Of a DNA stretch of 48,328 nucleotides, positions 28,798 to 38,641 are shown piece by piece. The notes beneath the pieces are model-generated. The model was not told the origin of the DNA, searched no databases, and saw only the letters and a program-made list of their open reading frames with translations. Where the stretch lies: positions 1 through 48,328 of the forward strand of contig NZ_QEWW01000010.1 in assembly GCF_003121895.1 (NCBI RefSeq), in the 5' to 3' direction. Origin of the DNA: Ignatzschineria cameli (GTDB taxonomy: Bacteria; Pseudomonadota; Gammaproteobacteria; Cardiobacteriales; Wohlfahrtiimonadaceae). Position numbers and translations under genes: made by a program. Numbering within the stretch: the stretch's first letter is position 1; each line of letters opens with the position of its first letter.

Positions 28798-29793
28798 TTA
28801 GCGGCGACGCTGCTCATACGCCTCATATGCCCGCTCCCACTCCTCATTATCTAATTGATTAACCTTATGGAATAGCTCAATAAGATCTTCACGGCTCATC
28901 GGGCGCTGATGGGTATCTAAGATTGTTCCCCCTAACGCTGAGCTGAAGTGGTAGATTCCTGCGAGCAGTTGCTCAATGGTACTAATATCGGGATCAGGTC
29001 CTGGAATTTTAGAGAAGAAGATCAACCCCGGCGTTGTATCATCGAGATGATTGCGCACAAGATTTTCATCAAAGATCCCCTCACCTAGAAGGTGTCCGAT
29101 AGAGTACATCGGTTCATCACCATAATGTGTTGTGGTTAACAGCTGAATAAAGCCCCCATTTTCTACCCGAAGATCGAGCTCATGGGCCACCGTTAAGATC
29201 TCCTTAAAGGTATAAGGTTGATCAGGCGCAGCGCTTAAGATGAGTGCTACCGTCTCTACCGCCGCAGGACGCATCAAATTACCATCATCACTATAGTCAT
29301 CTAGCTCTGTTCGATTGCCACGGAAAAACTCCGAAACTTTCTGCAAGAATCCACCCTTTGCCGCTTCTTCATCACTACGAAGGGGCGCATCGATCACTAC
29401 TTCTTCCTCTGCCACAAAGATCGGCTCATCTTCCTTGATCATTGCTTCAGATGTTTTCGATACCGCTTCAGATTGCTGATTTAAGTGTGAATCGCTCGAA
29501 TAAGATTCACTCACTGCTCTCTCACTGAGATTCTCCTGTGCGGAATCTTCTGCCCTTGGGCGATAGGAGAGATCATCATGATCGATTCCCGGCATCTCTT
29601 CGAAAGTGAGATTCTCAATGGAGGGCTCTTTTATCTCAACGCCTTCCCCATTTTCACCATCGATAAAGAGATCCTTTAAATCCGGCTCCACTTTATCTGC
29701 AATTTCCTCTTTGACATTATTTCGCTCTAGGCGAACCCAGTAGACGGCTGCCGCAATCAAAAGAAGCGCAATTAAGATATAGACAATGATCAT
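28798..29793 (-). CDS. zipA: Cell division protein ZipA
   Basis: A 331-residue ZipA (E. coli 328) that tethers FtsZ to the inner membrane. One N-terminal transmembrane helix (residues ~2-20, IIVYILIALLLIAAAVYW) is followed by a long acidic, low-complexity linker to about residue 170. The C-terminal FtsZ-binding domain (from about AAVETVALILSAAPDQPYTFKEI) includes GGFIQLL and SIGHLLGEG. The zipA-ligA order is the usual gammaproteobacterial arrangement, though here a terminator lies between the two. Confidence 0.93.
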   Translation of the reverse strand: MIIVYILIALLLIAAAVYWVRLERNNVKEEIADKVEPDLKDLFIDGENGEGVEIKEPSIENLTFEEMPGIDHDDLSYRPRAEDSAQENLSERAVSESYSSDSHLNQQSEAVSKTSEAMIKEDEPIFVAEEEVVIDAPLRSDEEAAKGGFLQKVSEFFRGNRTELDDYSDDGNLMRPAAVETVALILSAAPDQPYTFKEILTVAHELDLRVENGGFIQLLTTTHYGDEPMYSIGHLLGEGIFDENLVRNHLDDTTPGLIFFSKIPGPDPDISTIEQLLAGIYHFSSALGGTILDTHQRPMSREDLIELFHKVNQLDNEEWERAYEAYEQRRR

Positions 29794-29970
29794 AATAGTT
29801 GATGACTTCCTACTAAATTAAGATGGCAAAGTAATAAAGAATAAAGCGGTATGCCGCATCTTAGATCGACACACATTCTCTAAATATTACCCTATTTTTC
29901 ACCCGATTACTTCCCTTGAGAGCGATTTTTGCAAAAAATAAGCTCGCTCGTTAAATTCTTAAATTCCTCT

Positions 29971-31053
29971 CTACTTCTGATTAGGGAGCGTTCCCACTAT
30001 CGTTCCGGCAAAGAGATCATAGAGTGTCCGTTTAAAGAGTGGATCTCTCGTCGCCCATAAGAGGGTGATTAAAAAGAGGATGCCGCCCACAATAGGAATC
30101 GCGGTTAAAAAATTGAGTCCAATATAGAAGAGCATCGTTCTAAAGATTGCTACATTCCAGCTCATCAATCCACCACTTCTTAAGCTATAGACCCGGATAT
30201 TGAAGAGCCGTTTTCCAAGGCTAGCACCATAGAGTTTCTCAAGAAGAACAAAATAGAGAACAAAGGTGAGGCTCACCCAGATCGTCAGGACCGAGATCAT
30301 CTCCTGCATAATTGGCTGAAGTTCTGGATTAACCATCAGATCCTCTACCGACAGATGCCCTTTTGCTAAGGTAAAATACTCTTGAAATGGGGTAATATCG
30401 ATTAAATTCAGCATCCCTAAAAGGTAGATCACCACAAAGGAGAGAAAAGAGATAATTAGATAATCGAGAATAAAGGCTAATGTTCTTCGCCCTAATGCTG
30501 CCGGCACAAAACCTGCAAGAGAGGGTGGAATCAACATCGCCTTCATCTGCGAAAACATCTGCTCAAGACTCTCTTTACTCAACTCATTGAGCTTAATATC
30601 GGGAATATTATGATGTTGATTGCTATAAGGCTCCTCGCGAGAGGCTTCCTGCTCTGAAGGGGAAAGCATCGATGGCTCATCAATGGATCGATTCGCTTGC
30701 TCTGAATCCTGCGCACTCTCAATGCTCGATAGAAGCTCATCATCGCTCTTGTTACGCTCATGCACCGCACTCTCATCGAGTTTTGGTCGTACACTTTCAA
30801 CCTCATTAGAGAGATCGATCACCTCAAGACGTAATCCTTGGGTCTTAAAGAAGCCCTCAAGTTGCGCAACCTCCTCTGCAGAGGCATTCTCTCTTAAGGT
30901 TACGCCACCTGGCACAAACCATTTAGAGATCTCATCCGGTGCAACATTGTAAGCTTTTGCAATTGCTAAAATGACCTGCTCTTTAGCAAACCCCGGCAGT
31001 AATTCACCGGTAAAACGAACCTGATACTTTCTGCTCTTCTCTCTATTACTCAT
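29971..31053 (-). CDS. RDD-family membrane protein with N-terminal soluble domain
   Basis: A 360-residue protein. Residues ~10-80 (KYQVRFTGELLPGFAKEQVILAIAKAY...GFFKTQGLRLEVIDL) form a small alpha/beta module seen at the N-terminus of various gammaproteobacterial membrane proteins; its role is unknown. Residues ~85-165 are an acidic Ser/Glu-rich linker. From about residue 185 the RDD domain begins (LGRRTLAFILDYLIISFLSF), with several transmembrane helices, the family GKRLFNIRVYSLRSGG loop and TLYDLFAGTIV. RDD proteins include putative transporters and membrane-assembly factors. Stands alone, 177 bases from zipA. Linker codons and the domain boundary look normal. Confidence 0.8.
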   Translation of the reverse strand: MSNREKSRKYQVRFTGELLPGFAKEQVILAIAKAYNVAPDEISKWFVPGGVTLRENASAEEVAQLEGFFKTQGLRLEVIDLSNEVESVRPKLDESAVHERNKSDDELLSSIESAQDSEQANRSIDEPSMLSPSEQEASREEPYSNQHHNIPDIKLNELSKESLEQMFSQMKAMLIPPSLAGFVPAALGRRTLAFILDYLIISFLSFVVIYLLGMLNLIDITPFQEYFTLAKGHLSVEDLMVNPELQPIMQEMISVLTIWVSLTFVLYFVLLEKLYGASLGKRLFNIRVYSLRSGGLMSWNVAIFRTMLFYIGLNFLTAIPIVGGILFLITLLWATRDPLFKRTLYDLFAGTIVGTLPNQK

Positions 31054-31176
31054 CGGTCTTTTCCAATCTTATTTGTGATATATCATAATGATCAACAGAT
31101 GATCGATAATTTCGCCCCATTTTAGCACACCTTAAAGTAAGGTTTTAGAGTCTCTCCCTATCCCTTTGAACCTTAA

Positions 31177-31827
31177 TCATCTCTCACCCCAACGCGCCAT
31201 CAATTGATGGGGAATATCGAGCTGATCTAAGATGCGCGCCACCATAAAATCGATAATATCTTCCACCGATTGTGGCCTGTGATAAAATCCTGGATTTGCC
31301 GGCATAATCTGCACATTCATCTGACTTAAGCGCAACATATTCTCTAGATGGATCTGGTTGAAGGGGGCTTCTCTCACCACGAGCATCAAATTTCTACGCT
31401 CTTTGATCATCACATCTGCCGCTCTTTCGATCAGGTTATTCGATTGCCCTGAAGCAACGGCGGCTAACATCCCCATCGAGCAAGGACAGATCACCATGGC
31501 ATAGGCGATATTTGAGCCTGAAGCTAGTGGTGCGGTCCACTCCTTCTCACTATAGAGATGAATCAAATCGGGATCAGTGATCGCAAATCGCTGCATGAGA
31601 CGCTGCTTCTGCTCTGCCCCTCTGTTCCCGAGGTGAATATCCATCTCCAACGCTAATACCATCAATGCTGCCTGTGTTAAGAGAACATTGACGGGATATC
31701 CCGCTTGGACTAAGACCTCAATAAGACGCAATCCATATTGAGCACCTGAAGCACCGGAGAGCGCCACAGTGACGCGATCTCGCTCCTGATAGGGTTTACT
31801 CGGTGCTTTATAATAACGATCTCCCAT
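31177..31827 (-). CDS. ubiX: Flavin prenyltransferase UbiX
   Basis: A 216-residue UbiX that joins dimethylallyl phosphate to FMN, giving the prenyl-FMN cofactor of UbiD in ubiquinone synthesis. The FMN-binding GASGAQYG is at residues 25-32. CPCSMGMLAAVASGQSNNLIERAADVMIKERR, the typical second flavin/phosphate block, and the C-terminal PANPGFYHRPQSVEDIIDFMVARILDQL are intact. The first ~16 residues are a short extra N-terminus. ubiD is not in the window. A 9 bp tandem repeat lies about 80 bases upstream of the start. Confidence 0.95.
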   Translation of the reverse strand: MGDRYYKAPSKPYQERDRVTVALSGASGAQYGLRLIEVLVQAGYPVNVLLTQAALMVLALEMDIHLGNRGAEQKQRLMQRFAITDPDLIHLYSEKEWTAPLASGSNIAYAMVICPCSMGMLAAVASGQSNNLIERAADVMIKERRNLMLVVREAPFNQIHLENMLRLSQMNVQIMPANPGFYHRPQSVEDIIDFMVARILDQLDIPHQLMARWGER

Positions 31828-31904
31828 CTTCTAAACTCTTCTCTTCTTGCTTCTAAAGGTTAATCTTCTCGACCTGAATATTCTCGAAATTGTGATTCAA
31901 AAAA

Positions 31905-31949
31905 CTCACAAAGCTCACAAAGCTCACAAAGCTCACAAAGCTCACAAAT
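31905..31949. repeat. 9 bp tandem repeat, 5 copies
   Basis: Four exact copies of CTCACAAAG and a final CTCACAAAT, between the modD stop and the ubiX start, in the likely ubiX promoter region. Confidence 0.95.
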
Positions 31950-31964
31950 AATAACGCTACTAAT

Positions 31965-32810
31965 CTACGCCTCAGATCTAATCTCGACCTTAATATCGAG
32001 CGCTTTTGCATAGTAAGGAGCGGTTGTCACAATGCCATTGACGCCGGTTTCACAATATTGCGCAATGTTGCTCCCATTAATCCCGCCCGCCGCTAAAATA
32101 TGGAGTGTCGGATACTTTGATCGCAACTCTGCTACCGCTAATTTTAATGCTTCAACTGAGAGCTTATCAAACTGAATAATATCGACGCCCATCTTAGCAA
32201 AACGGCGTGCCTCTTCGAGCGTATCTGCTTCAATGACAATCCGTTTTTCACAGGCAAGGTGCCGAATCTCGGCGATTTTATCAGCTAATGCCGCATCACT
32301 ACCTAAAAATTGTCGATGTTGCTTAAAGATTAAGATTGTCTCCGACAAGCCTAAACGGTGAGGAACGGCACCTCCGGCAACAATTCCGGCAATCGCTAAA
32401 GATTTTGTGCCTGGAATGCTCTTTCGTGTAGTCAGTAATGCGACTTTCGGAGAGGCGACTTCACAAATATCTACCATCTTTCGCGTCATCGTCGCAACGC
32501 CGGAGCTATAATCGAGAATATTTTGCCCCACCTTCCAGAGTGTGTGAATCGCCGCGCCACTTCCCCTTGCTTTAAGAAGGGAATCCCCCGCTGAAAGTGT
32601 CTCGCCTGAGCGCTTCATCGACATTAATTCAATATCGAGATGACGACAGAGCTTTGCGACAATCTCTGTTCCGGCAACGACTCCCGTCATTCGCGTAATA
32701 TAATCGATCTCCGCCGGTGCTTGATCAATCCCTAATAGTTGCGAGGTGAGATCGATATAGGGGATATCCTCCTCAATCAGACGCTCAATAGCCGCTGTGG
32801 TCATAAACAT
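31965..32810 (-). CDS. modD: ModD, nicotinate-nucleotide pyrophosphorylase-like protein
   Basis: A 281-residue protein of the quinolinate phosphoribosyltransferase fold. The EEDIPYIDLTSQLLGI start, TTRKSIPGTK, AGGAVPHRLGLSETILIFKQH and the closing ILAAGGINGSNIAQYCETGVNGIVTTAPYYA fit ModD better than NadC, which reads differently around the substrate arginines. ModD usually lies beside molybdate-transport genes and its reaction is not settled; none of modABC is here. If it is in fact a divergent NadC, it would make nicotinate mononucleotide from quinolinate. SD GGAG before the first ATG. Precedes ubiX in the same direction but 137 bases away. Confidence 0.85.
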   Translation of the reverse strand: MFMTTAAIERLIEEDIPYIDLTSQLLGIDQAPAEIDYITRMTGVVAGTEIVAKLCRHLDIELMSMKRSGETLSAGDSLLKARGSGAAIHTLWKVGQNILDYSSGVATMTRKMVDICEVASPKVALLTTRKSIPGTKSLAIAGIVAGGAVPHRLGLSETILIFKQHRQFLGSDAALADKIAEIRHLACEKRIVIEADTLEEARRFAKMGVDIIQFDKLSVEALKLAVAELRSKYPTLHILAAGGINGSNIAQYCETGVNGIVTTAPYYAKALDIKVEIRSEA

Positions 32811-32889
32811 ATGCTACTCCTTCACAATATTCTTAGCTCTTCTAGAGCCTTTATCCAAGCCCTTATCCGAACTCTTGTCTGAGCCCTTA

Positions 32890-32922
32890 TAAAAAAGCGT
32901 TCCATGACAGGTCATAGAACGC
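32890..32922 (-). terminator. Intrinsic terminator of terC-like/hslO operon
   Basis: A long stem (GCGTTC...ATGAC / GTCAT...GAACGC, one mismatch) is followed on the minus strand by a U6 run. It lies about 150 bases past the hslO stop. Confidence 0.88.
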
Positions 32923-33004
32923 CTTTCATCATAACTTTTATCATAAAATAAGAAACTATAAGAAACGTTAATCGCTTTATTACTAAGCGCTATTAACGAT
33001 TGGT

Positions 33005-33028
33005 TATTAAGCTATTAAGCTATTAAGC
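33005..33028. repeat. 8 bp tandem repeat, 3 copies
   Basis: Three exact copies of TATTAAGC, 40 bases past the hslO stop. Confidence 0.85.
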
Positions 33029-33068
33029 GATTAACAACTCTCAACTCACTCTTTCGTGAGCCGCTATT

Positions 33069-33965
33069 TTATGCATCTAACTCGCGCTGCTCTTCAGGGG
33101 TACAGAGTGAAAAATCGATATCCCCTTCACTAAAGAGATAGCGTTTACCACAAAAACCACAATCGACATAGACACTTCCCCCCTGCTCTTCTAAGAGTTC
33201 GCGTAACTCCTCTTCCCCTAAGTGATAGAGCATCGTCAAAGAGCGCTCTTTAGAGCAGTTACACTCAAAGTGGAACTGTTCAGGTTCAAATAGACGAACT
33301 GCAAGCTCTTCATCGGTCTCATAAAGGCGATAGAGAAGCTCTTCTGTTGAGAGGTTTAATAATTCCTCTTCCGTTGCCGTCTCGGCCAACATAATGGCGC
33401 GATTGAAGAGATCTTCATTATGGATCTCTCCTGGAAGGCGCTGAATCATCAAGCCACCCACCGCTTTTGGACCCGTCGCTAAGAAGAGGCGAGTAGGAAG
33501 TTGCTCTGATGTGGCAAAGTAATACTCGATCGCTTTAGCGATACTCTCCTCGGTAAGAGAGATCACCCCTTGATAGGGTTGTTTAAAGTGAGCAGCATCG
33601 ATCGTAATCACTACGCGCCCTTCACCACAGAGCTCTTTTAAGGTGGTTAAACCTTCCACATCACCATCAATTTTTGCCGTTGCGCGCAATCCGTGGAGAT
33701 GATTGACCTGAACCACTAAAAGACTCACCGGACCATCCCCTTCGATCTGTACCGTTAAGCGCCCTTCAATCTTAATGGTTGCGCCTAAAAGAGCGGTCGT
33801 TGCTATCAACTCACCCAATAATTTCTCAACATTTTTAGGATAGTGACGACGCACTAAATGCTCGCGCCAAGTATGCTCTAATAGAACACGCTCGCCCCGA
33901 ATCGGTAATTGATCAAAGATAAAACGATCTAAATGATCCACAGTCTTCTCTTTACTATTAATCAT
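33069..33965 (-). CDS. hslO: Redox-regulated chaperone Hsp33
   Basis: A 298-residue Hsp33 (E. coli 292), a holdase activated when oxidation releases zinc from four cysteines. The zinc cysteines are Cys235 and Cys237 (CNC) and Cys269 and Cys272 (CGFC), in the expected CxC...CxxC layout. The N-terminal domain starts with DHLDRFIFDQLPIRGERVLLEHTW. Its start overlaps the end of the TerC-CBS gene by 8 bases, so the two are translationally coupled. Cytoplasmic; may be made together with the membrane protein under stress. Confidence 0.95.
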   Translation of the reverse strand: MINSKEKTVDHLDRFIFDQLPIRGERVLLEHTWREHLVRRHYPKNVEKLLGELIATTALLGATIKIEGRLTVQIEGDGPVSLLVVQVNHLHGLRATAKIDGDVEGLTTLKELCGEGRVVITIDAAHFKQPYQGVISLTEESIAKAIEYYFATSEQLPTRLFLATGPKAVGGLMIQRLPGEIHNEDLFNRAIMLAETATEEELLNLSTEELLYRLYETDEELAVRLFEPEQFHFECNCSKERSLTMLYHLGEEELRELLEEQGGSVYVDCGFCGKRYLFSEGDIDFSLCTPEEQRELDA

Positions 33966-35544
33966 GCTCTTCCTCTATATTGTCACTGCTCTCTTCAAGC
34001 CGCTTCACATTGACCATTAAGATTCGCTTGTCATCTACATCTGTCACCGCAAAACGGAAACCTTCGATATCTAGAGAATCACCCTTTTCTGGAAGGCTGT
34101 CAAATTGATCGACCATCAAGCCTCCCAATGAGCTGTAATCACCATCTTCATCAACTAGCCCACGGATATTGAGTGTCTGCTCTACCAGTAATAGATCGCA
34201 GCCTGCATCGATATTCCACTCATCATCGGAGACCTTTTCAATAGAGAGCCCTTCATCTTCATCAGGGAACTCTCCGGCAATTGCTTCAAAGACATCTAAT
34301 AGTGTAATAACCCCTTGAACACCCCCGAAGTCATCGGTAACGACAACAAGGTGCGCTTTACTCTCCCGGAAGATATCCATCATCTTCAAGACACTCGTCG
34401 AGCGGTGGGAGAAGATCACATGTTTAATCGATTCCTCTTGAATGCGCCCATGTTCGATAAGATCCATTACAATATCTTTCGATCGCGCGACGCCTTTTAC
34501 ATTATCTAAGGTGCCATCACAGATCGGAAATTGATTATGGGGATTCTCATTCATGCTTTCAAGCAGGCGCTCTTTGGAATCTTGAATATTGATCCAAGAG
34601 ATCTCATTTCTCGGCGTCATAATGGAACGAATCGTTCTCTCACCGAGCGTTAAGACACCGCTGACCATATTACGTTCATCTTCTCCAAAGAGAATCGGCG
34701 CCTCTTCATCCTTCTTCTCTTCACTATCCTCTTCATCAGACTCTTCCGGCTGATTGCCTAATAGACGAAGAACAAGGTTCGCAGTCCGCTCACGGCGTGA
34801 GTATTGGTTATTAGCGCTCTCTTGCTTACGATTGATCCACTGATTGATCAACTCAATAAAGAGGGAGAAGCCGATCGCGGCATAGATATACCCTTTCGGT
34901 ACTTCAAAGCCAAAACCTTCTACCACTAAGGTTAAACCGATCATCAAGAGAAAACTTAAACAGAGCACCACAATGGTGGGATGTTTATGTACAAAGATCG
35001 TCAAGGCTTTTGCCGCAAAGATCATCATTCCCATAGAGATGGTAACCGCTAAGATCATCACCCAAAGGTAATTGGCAATACTGGTGGCCGTAATAACGGC
35101 ATCGAAGGAGAAGACCGCATCGAGCACAATAATCTGCACAACAATGGGCCAAAATTTTGCGTAAGTTTTAGAGCGATTTGTCAGCTCAATCTCCCCTTCA
35201 ATCCGCTCGTGCAATTCACGTGTGGCTTTTTGAATCAGGAAAAATCCGCCCAAGACCATTATAATGTCCCTAAATGAGAAGGGATGGTGGAAGATTGGAT
35301 CGACAAAGAGAGGCTCTGTTAGCGTAATCAGCCAGCTCATAATAGAGAGCAAGATAATGCGCATTATTAAAGCGAGAGAGAGACCGATAACCCGGGCTCT
35401 GTTACGCTGTTGGGGTGGAAGCTTATTGGCAAGAATTGCAATAAAGATTAGGTTATCAATCCCTAATATCACCTCTAATAACAGAAGGATAACGAGCGAT
35501 ACCCACACTGATGGATCAATCAACGATCCCAAAAATACTTCCAT
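33958..35544 (-). CDS. TerC-domain/CBS-pair/CorC-domain membrane protein (YoaE/YegH type)
   Basis: A 528-residue protein in the YoaE/YegH/YgdQ group. An N-terminal TerC domain of about seven transmembrane helices (LEVILGIDNLIFIAIL; DAVFSFDAVITA with conserved aspartates) is followed by a CBS pair (RSIMTPRNEISWI onward) and a C-terminal CorC/HlyC domain (DEWNIDAGCDLLLVEQTLNIRG). TerC family members are linked to metal handling during protein secretion; the ligand here is unknown. I start at ATG 35544 because GAAGGAG lies 7 bases before it; an earlier in-frame start lacks an SD. Its last codons overlap hslO. Confidence 0.9.
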   Translation of the reverse strand: MEVFLGSLIDPSVWVSLVILLLLEVILGIDNLIFIAILANKLPPQQRNRARVIGLSLALIMRIILLSIMSWLITLTEPLFVDPIFHHPFSFRDIIMVLGGFFLIQKATRELHERIEGEIELTNRSKTYAKFWPIVVQIIVLDAVFSFDAVITATSIANYLWVMILAVTISMGMMIFAAKALTIFVHKHPTIVVLCLSFLLMIGLTLVVEGFGFEVPKGYIYAAIGFSLFIELINQWINRKQESANNQYSRRERTANLVLRLLGNQPEESDEEDSEEKKDEEAPILFGEDERNMVSGVLTLGERTIRSIMTPRNEISWINIQDSKERLLESMNENPHNQFPICDGTLDNVKGVARSKDIVMDLIEHGRIQEESIKHVIFSHRSTSVLKMMDIFRESKAHLVVVTDDFGGVQGVITLLDVFEAIAGEFPDEDEGLSIEKVSDDEWNIDAGCDLLLVEQTLNIRGLVDEDGDYSSLGGLMVDQFDSLPEKGDSLDIEGFRFAVTDVDDKRILMVNVKRLEESSDNIEEEHD

Positions 35545-35911
35545 GATTCTCCTTCTAAGAATATATGGTATACAAGTTATGCAAAGAATGTCGCTAAGCA
35601 TAACGCTTAGTCGAAATTAGATAACAGACAGGAGCGTTTATTTTACACCATTTTTAAAAAACTTAATAAGCGCAATCAGATTTAAGCCTGATTTTAGAAA
35701 ATGAGATGAAAAATGGGATAAAAATAAGATGAAAATGAGATAAAAATGGAATAAAAAGCAAAATAAGAATGAGACGAAGAGTGATATGAAAGTCTGATAT
35801 GAAGATCTGATATGAAGATCTGATACGAAAGGCTGATACAAAAGACTTAATCAAGCGATTCATTAAGCAGAACATTTTGATAACTGATTTGAATAAAAAG
35901 AAGCAAGACGA
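35545..35911. other. Divergent gap between TerC gene and mutS
   Basis: Contains promoters for both. It holds degenerate AAAATGAGAT-like purine repeats at about 35695-35760 and the 13 bp repeat at 35782-35846. Open frames through it are low-complexity Phe/Ser strings and not credible genes. Confidence 0.6.
35782..35846. repeat. 13 bp tandem repeat, 5 copies
   Basis: Units beginning TGATATGAAAGTC, then two TGATATGAAGATC, then TGATACGAAAGGC and TGATACAAAAGAC. It ends 65 bases before the mutS start codon, in the likely promoter or leader. Confidence 0.92.
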
Positions 35912-38575
35912 ATGACAGAGAGAAAGCAAGATCTAAAAGCACATACCCCGATGATGCAGCAATATTGGGAGATTAAAGAGCGCTATCCCAATATGTTGCT
36001 CTTCTATCGTCTCGGCGATTTCTATGAGCTCTTCTATGAGGATGCCAAAAAAGCCGCACGACTCCTCGATATCACCCTCACCCAGCGGGGTAACTCTGCC
36101 GGCGCGCCCATTCCGATGGCCGGAATTCCCCATCACTCCTCTGAGAGCTATCTCGCCCGCTTACTCAAGCAGGGAGAGTCTGTTGCAATCTGCGAACAAG
36201 TAGGAGAGGTAACTGGAAAGGGGCCGGTAGAGCGGGATGTTGTCCGAATCTTAACGCCGGGAACGCTCACCGATGATTATCTCTTAGATGCTAAAAATGA
36301 AAGTATCACCGTTGCGCTCGATCAGGTCGATGATCAATGGCTTATTGCTTGGATCAATCTTGCCGCGGCTCAATTTGCTGTGATGCCACCTCTTTCAGAA
36401 GAGGCGATGACAGCAGAGTTACTTCGAATCAAACCTTCTGAAATTGTGGTGCGAGAATCGTTAACAGTTCCGGGCAAGATTCGTTCACTCTGCCACTTCA
36501 CCCCCTATCCCGATTGGCACTTCGATCAAGCGCGTAACTATACGCTACTTTGTGAACACTTTAAGACACAGAGCCTACAAGGCTTCTCCATTGCAGATCA
36601 CGATTTAGGGACACAAGTTGCCGGCGCCCTTCTCACCTATGTGAAAGAGACACAGAAAGATCCTCTCAGTTATATCGATCAGATCACTCTCGAGTCGATC
36701 GATGATGCCGTAATTCTCGATATGACAACGCGCCGAAACTTAGAGATTGAACGCACGCTCTATGGTGAGACCAACCATACGGTGCGCGCGCTCCTCGATG
36801 AGTGTCAAACGCCGATGGGATCACGCCTTCTCTCGCGCTGGCTCAATCGTCCTCTGAGAGATCATCAAACGCTCAATCAACGTCTCGATCTTATTGAAGC
36901 ATTTGAAGCGGAGAGTGATCATAAAACGATCTTAAATGCCCTTGCGGAGATTGGTGATCTTGAGCGTCTTGTGACTCGAATCGTCCTTAAAACAGCCCGC
37001 CCTCGCGATCTTACTCAGCTTCGTAAAATTTTACAAAATACCCCACAGATTGTTGATGCCGTTGCCAATAATATTGAAGTGGCAAAGATCGATCCGCTCT
37101 GGCTCGATTGGCTCAAGGCGCAAACAGAGCTATGTGATCTTTTAGAGCGCGCAATTGTTGATGAGCCGCCTCTTCTCATTCGCGATGGTGGCGTGATTCG
37201 GGAGGGTTACAATAGTGATCTCGATGAGCTTCTCAACCTTAGTACTAAAGGGGATCAATTCCTCTTAAATCTGGAGATCGAGGAACGAGAAAGGCTCAAT
37301 ATTCCGACCTTAAAAGTAGGTTATAACCGTGTCCATGGTTACTATATTGAGGTCTCAAAAATTCATGCGGATAAAGTTCCGGCTGAATATGTACGGCGCC
37401 AAACCTTAAAAGATGTCGAACGCTATATCTATCCGGCACTCAAGGAGTTTGAGAATAAGATTCTCTCGGCAAAAGAGCGTTCGCTCGCACTCGAAAAAGT
37501 GCTTTGGGATCAGCTTCTCGATCATATTGAACCCTATCAGACCGAGTTGCGTCTCTTAAGTGATGCGCTTTCCCATATCGATATCTTTATCACCTTAGGT
37601 CGATTGAAGAATCGTTACAATTGGTGTCGCCCCCACTTTAAGAAGCAGTTGGGCATTGAGATTGTTAAAGGTCGCCATCCGATTGTAGAACGAACCCTCA
37701 CGCGCCCCTTTATTCCCAATGATCTCTCCATCAATCCAGAATCGAATATGTTGATTGTGACCGGACCGAACATGGGTGGAAAATCGACCTATATGCGACA
37801 GACGGCGCTCATTGTCCTACTCGCTCATATCGGCTGCTTTGTGCCGGCAGAACGGGTAGAACTTGGCCCGATCGATCGCATCTTTACCCGAATCGGCGCG
37901 CAAGATGATCTCAACTCAGAGCAATCGACCTTTATGGTGGAGATGACAGAGACTGCAACCATCCTCAATGCCGCAACGGCGCAGAGCCTTGTCTTAATGG
38001 ATGAAGTTGGGCGCGGAACCTCAACGCTCGATGGCCTCTCTCTTGCTTGGAGTAGCGCAGTCTACCTAACCGAGAAGGCGAAAGCGATGACCATCTTCGC
38101 CACCCATTACTTTGAGATGACAGAACTAGAAGAGCTCTACCCAACGGTGCGCAATCTCCATCTCGATGCGGTGGAGTATAAAGATGAGATTATCTTTATG
38201 CATGAAGTTAAGCCCGGCGCTGCTTCTAAAAGCTACGGACTACAAGTTGCGGCCCTTGCCGGCGTCCCTAAATTGGTGATCAATGCGGCAAAAGCAAAGT
38301 TAGCCGAATTAGAAAAGAGCTTCCAAGTTGCAACGCAGCGACATCAAAGGGTAGATGATGATACACCCGATAGAGAAGTGCCGACATCGCCGGCAAAAGT
38401 GGAGAGCAAAAAGCGCACACCACAATATGAGAGTCCTCAAGCGGAACTGCCACTCTTTATGGAAGCGATGCCCTCTGAGATTGAAGAAGAGATCAAAAAG
38501 CTCGATCCCAATGATTTAACGCCGAGAATGGCGCTCGATCTGATCTATCAATGGCAAAAAAAATTACGCTCTTAA
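35912..38575 (+). CDS. mutS: DNA mismatch repair protein MutS
   Basis: An 887-residue MutS (E. coli 853) that recognises mismatches and starts repair with MutL. The mismatch-binding FYE motif (Phe37, Glu39) lies in [12 protein letters not shown]. The lever/clamp region is present, and the C-terminal ATPase has Walker [10 protein letters not shown] at 618-626, [19 protein letters not shown] and THYFEM. Residues ~800-850 form a longer than usual linker before the C-terminal tetramerisation helix. The GATC-rich genome suggests Dam-directed repair, but no mutH or dam is visible here. ybfF follows after 66 bases with no terminator between. Confidence 0.97.
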   Translation: MTERKQDLKAHTPMMQQYWEIKERYPNMLLFYRLGDFYELFYEDAKKAARLLDITLTQRGNSAGAPIPMAGIPHHSSESYLARLLKQGESVAICEQVGEVTGKGPVERDVVRILTPGTLTDDYLLDAKNESITVALDQVDDQWLIAWINLAAAQFAVMPPLSEEAMTAELLRIKPSEIVVRESLTVPGKIRSLCHFTPYPDWHFDQARNYTLLCEHFKTQSLQGFSIADHDLGTQVAGALLTYVKETQKDPLSYIDQITLESIDDAVILDMTTRRNLEIERTLYGETNHTVRALLDECQTPMGSRLLSRWLNRPLRDHQTLNQRLDLIEAFEAESDHKTILNALAEIGDLERLVTRIVLKTARPRDLTQLRKILQNTPQIVDAVANNIEVAKIDPLWLDWLKAQTELCDLLERAIVDEPPLLIRDGGVIREGYNSDLDELLNLSTKGDQFLLNLEIEERERLNIPTLKVGYNRVHGYYIEVSKIHADKVPAEYVRRQTLKDVERYIYPALKEFENKILSAKERSLALEKVLWDQLLDHIEPYQTELRLLSDALSHIDIFITLGRLKNRYNWCRPHFKKQLGIEIVKGRHPIVERTLTRPFIPNDLSINPESNMLIVTGPNMGGKSTYMRQTALIVLLAHIGCFVPAERVELGPIDRIFTRIGAQDDLNSEQSTFMVEMTETATILNAATAQSLVLMDEVGRGTSTLDGLSLAWSSAVYLTEKAKAMTIFATHYFEMTELEELYPTVRNLHLDAVEYKDEIIFMHEVKPGAASKSYGLQVAALAGVPKLVINAAKAKLAELEKSFQVATQRHQRVDDDTPDREVPTSPAKVESKKRTPQYESPQAELPLFMEAMPSEIEEEIKKLDPNDLTPRMALDLIYQWQKKLRS

Positions 38576-38641
38576 AGACTAGACAATTCTAGAAAAATGT
38601 AGAAAAAGAGCGAACAAGAAAGATAAAAAAGAGAAAGAGAA

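Noticed and set aside
35638-35929. Phe/Ser-rich minus-strand frames upstream of mutS
   Set aside because: They are translations of purine-rich tandem repeats, are low-complexity, and overlap the mutS promoter.
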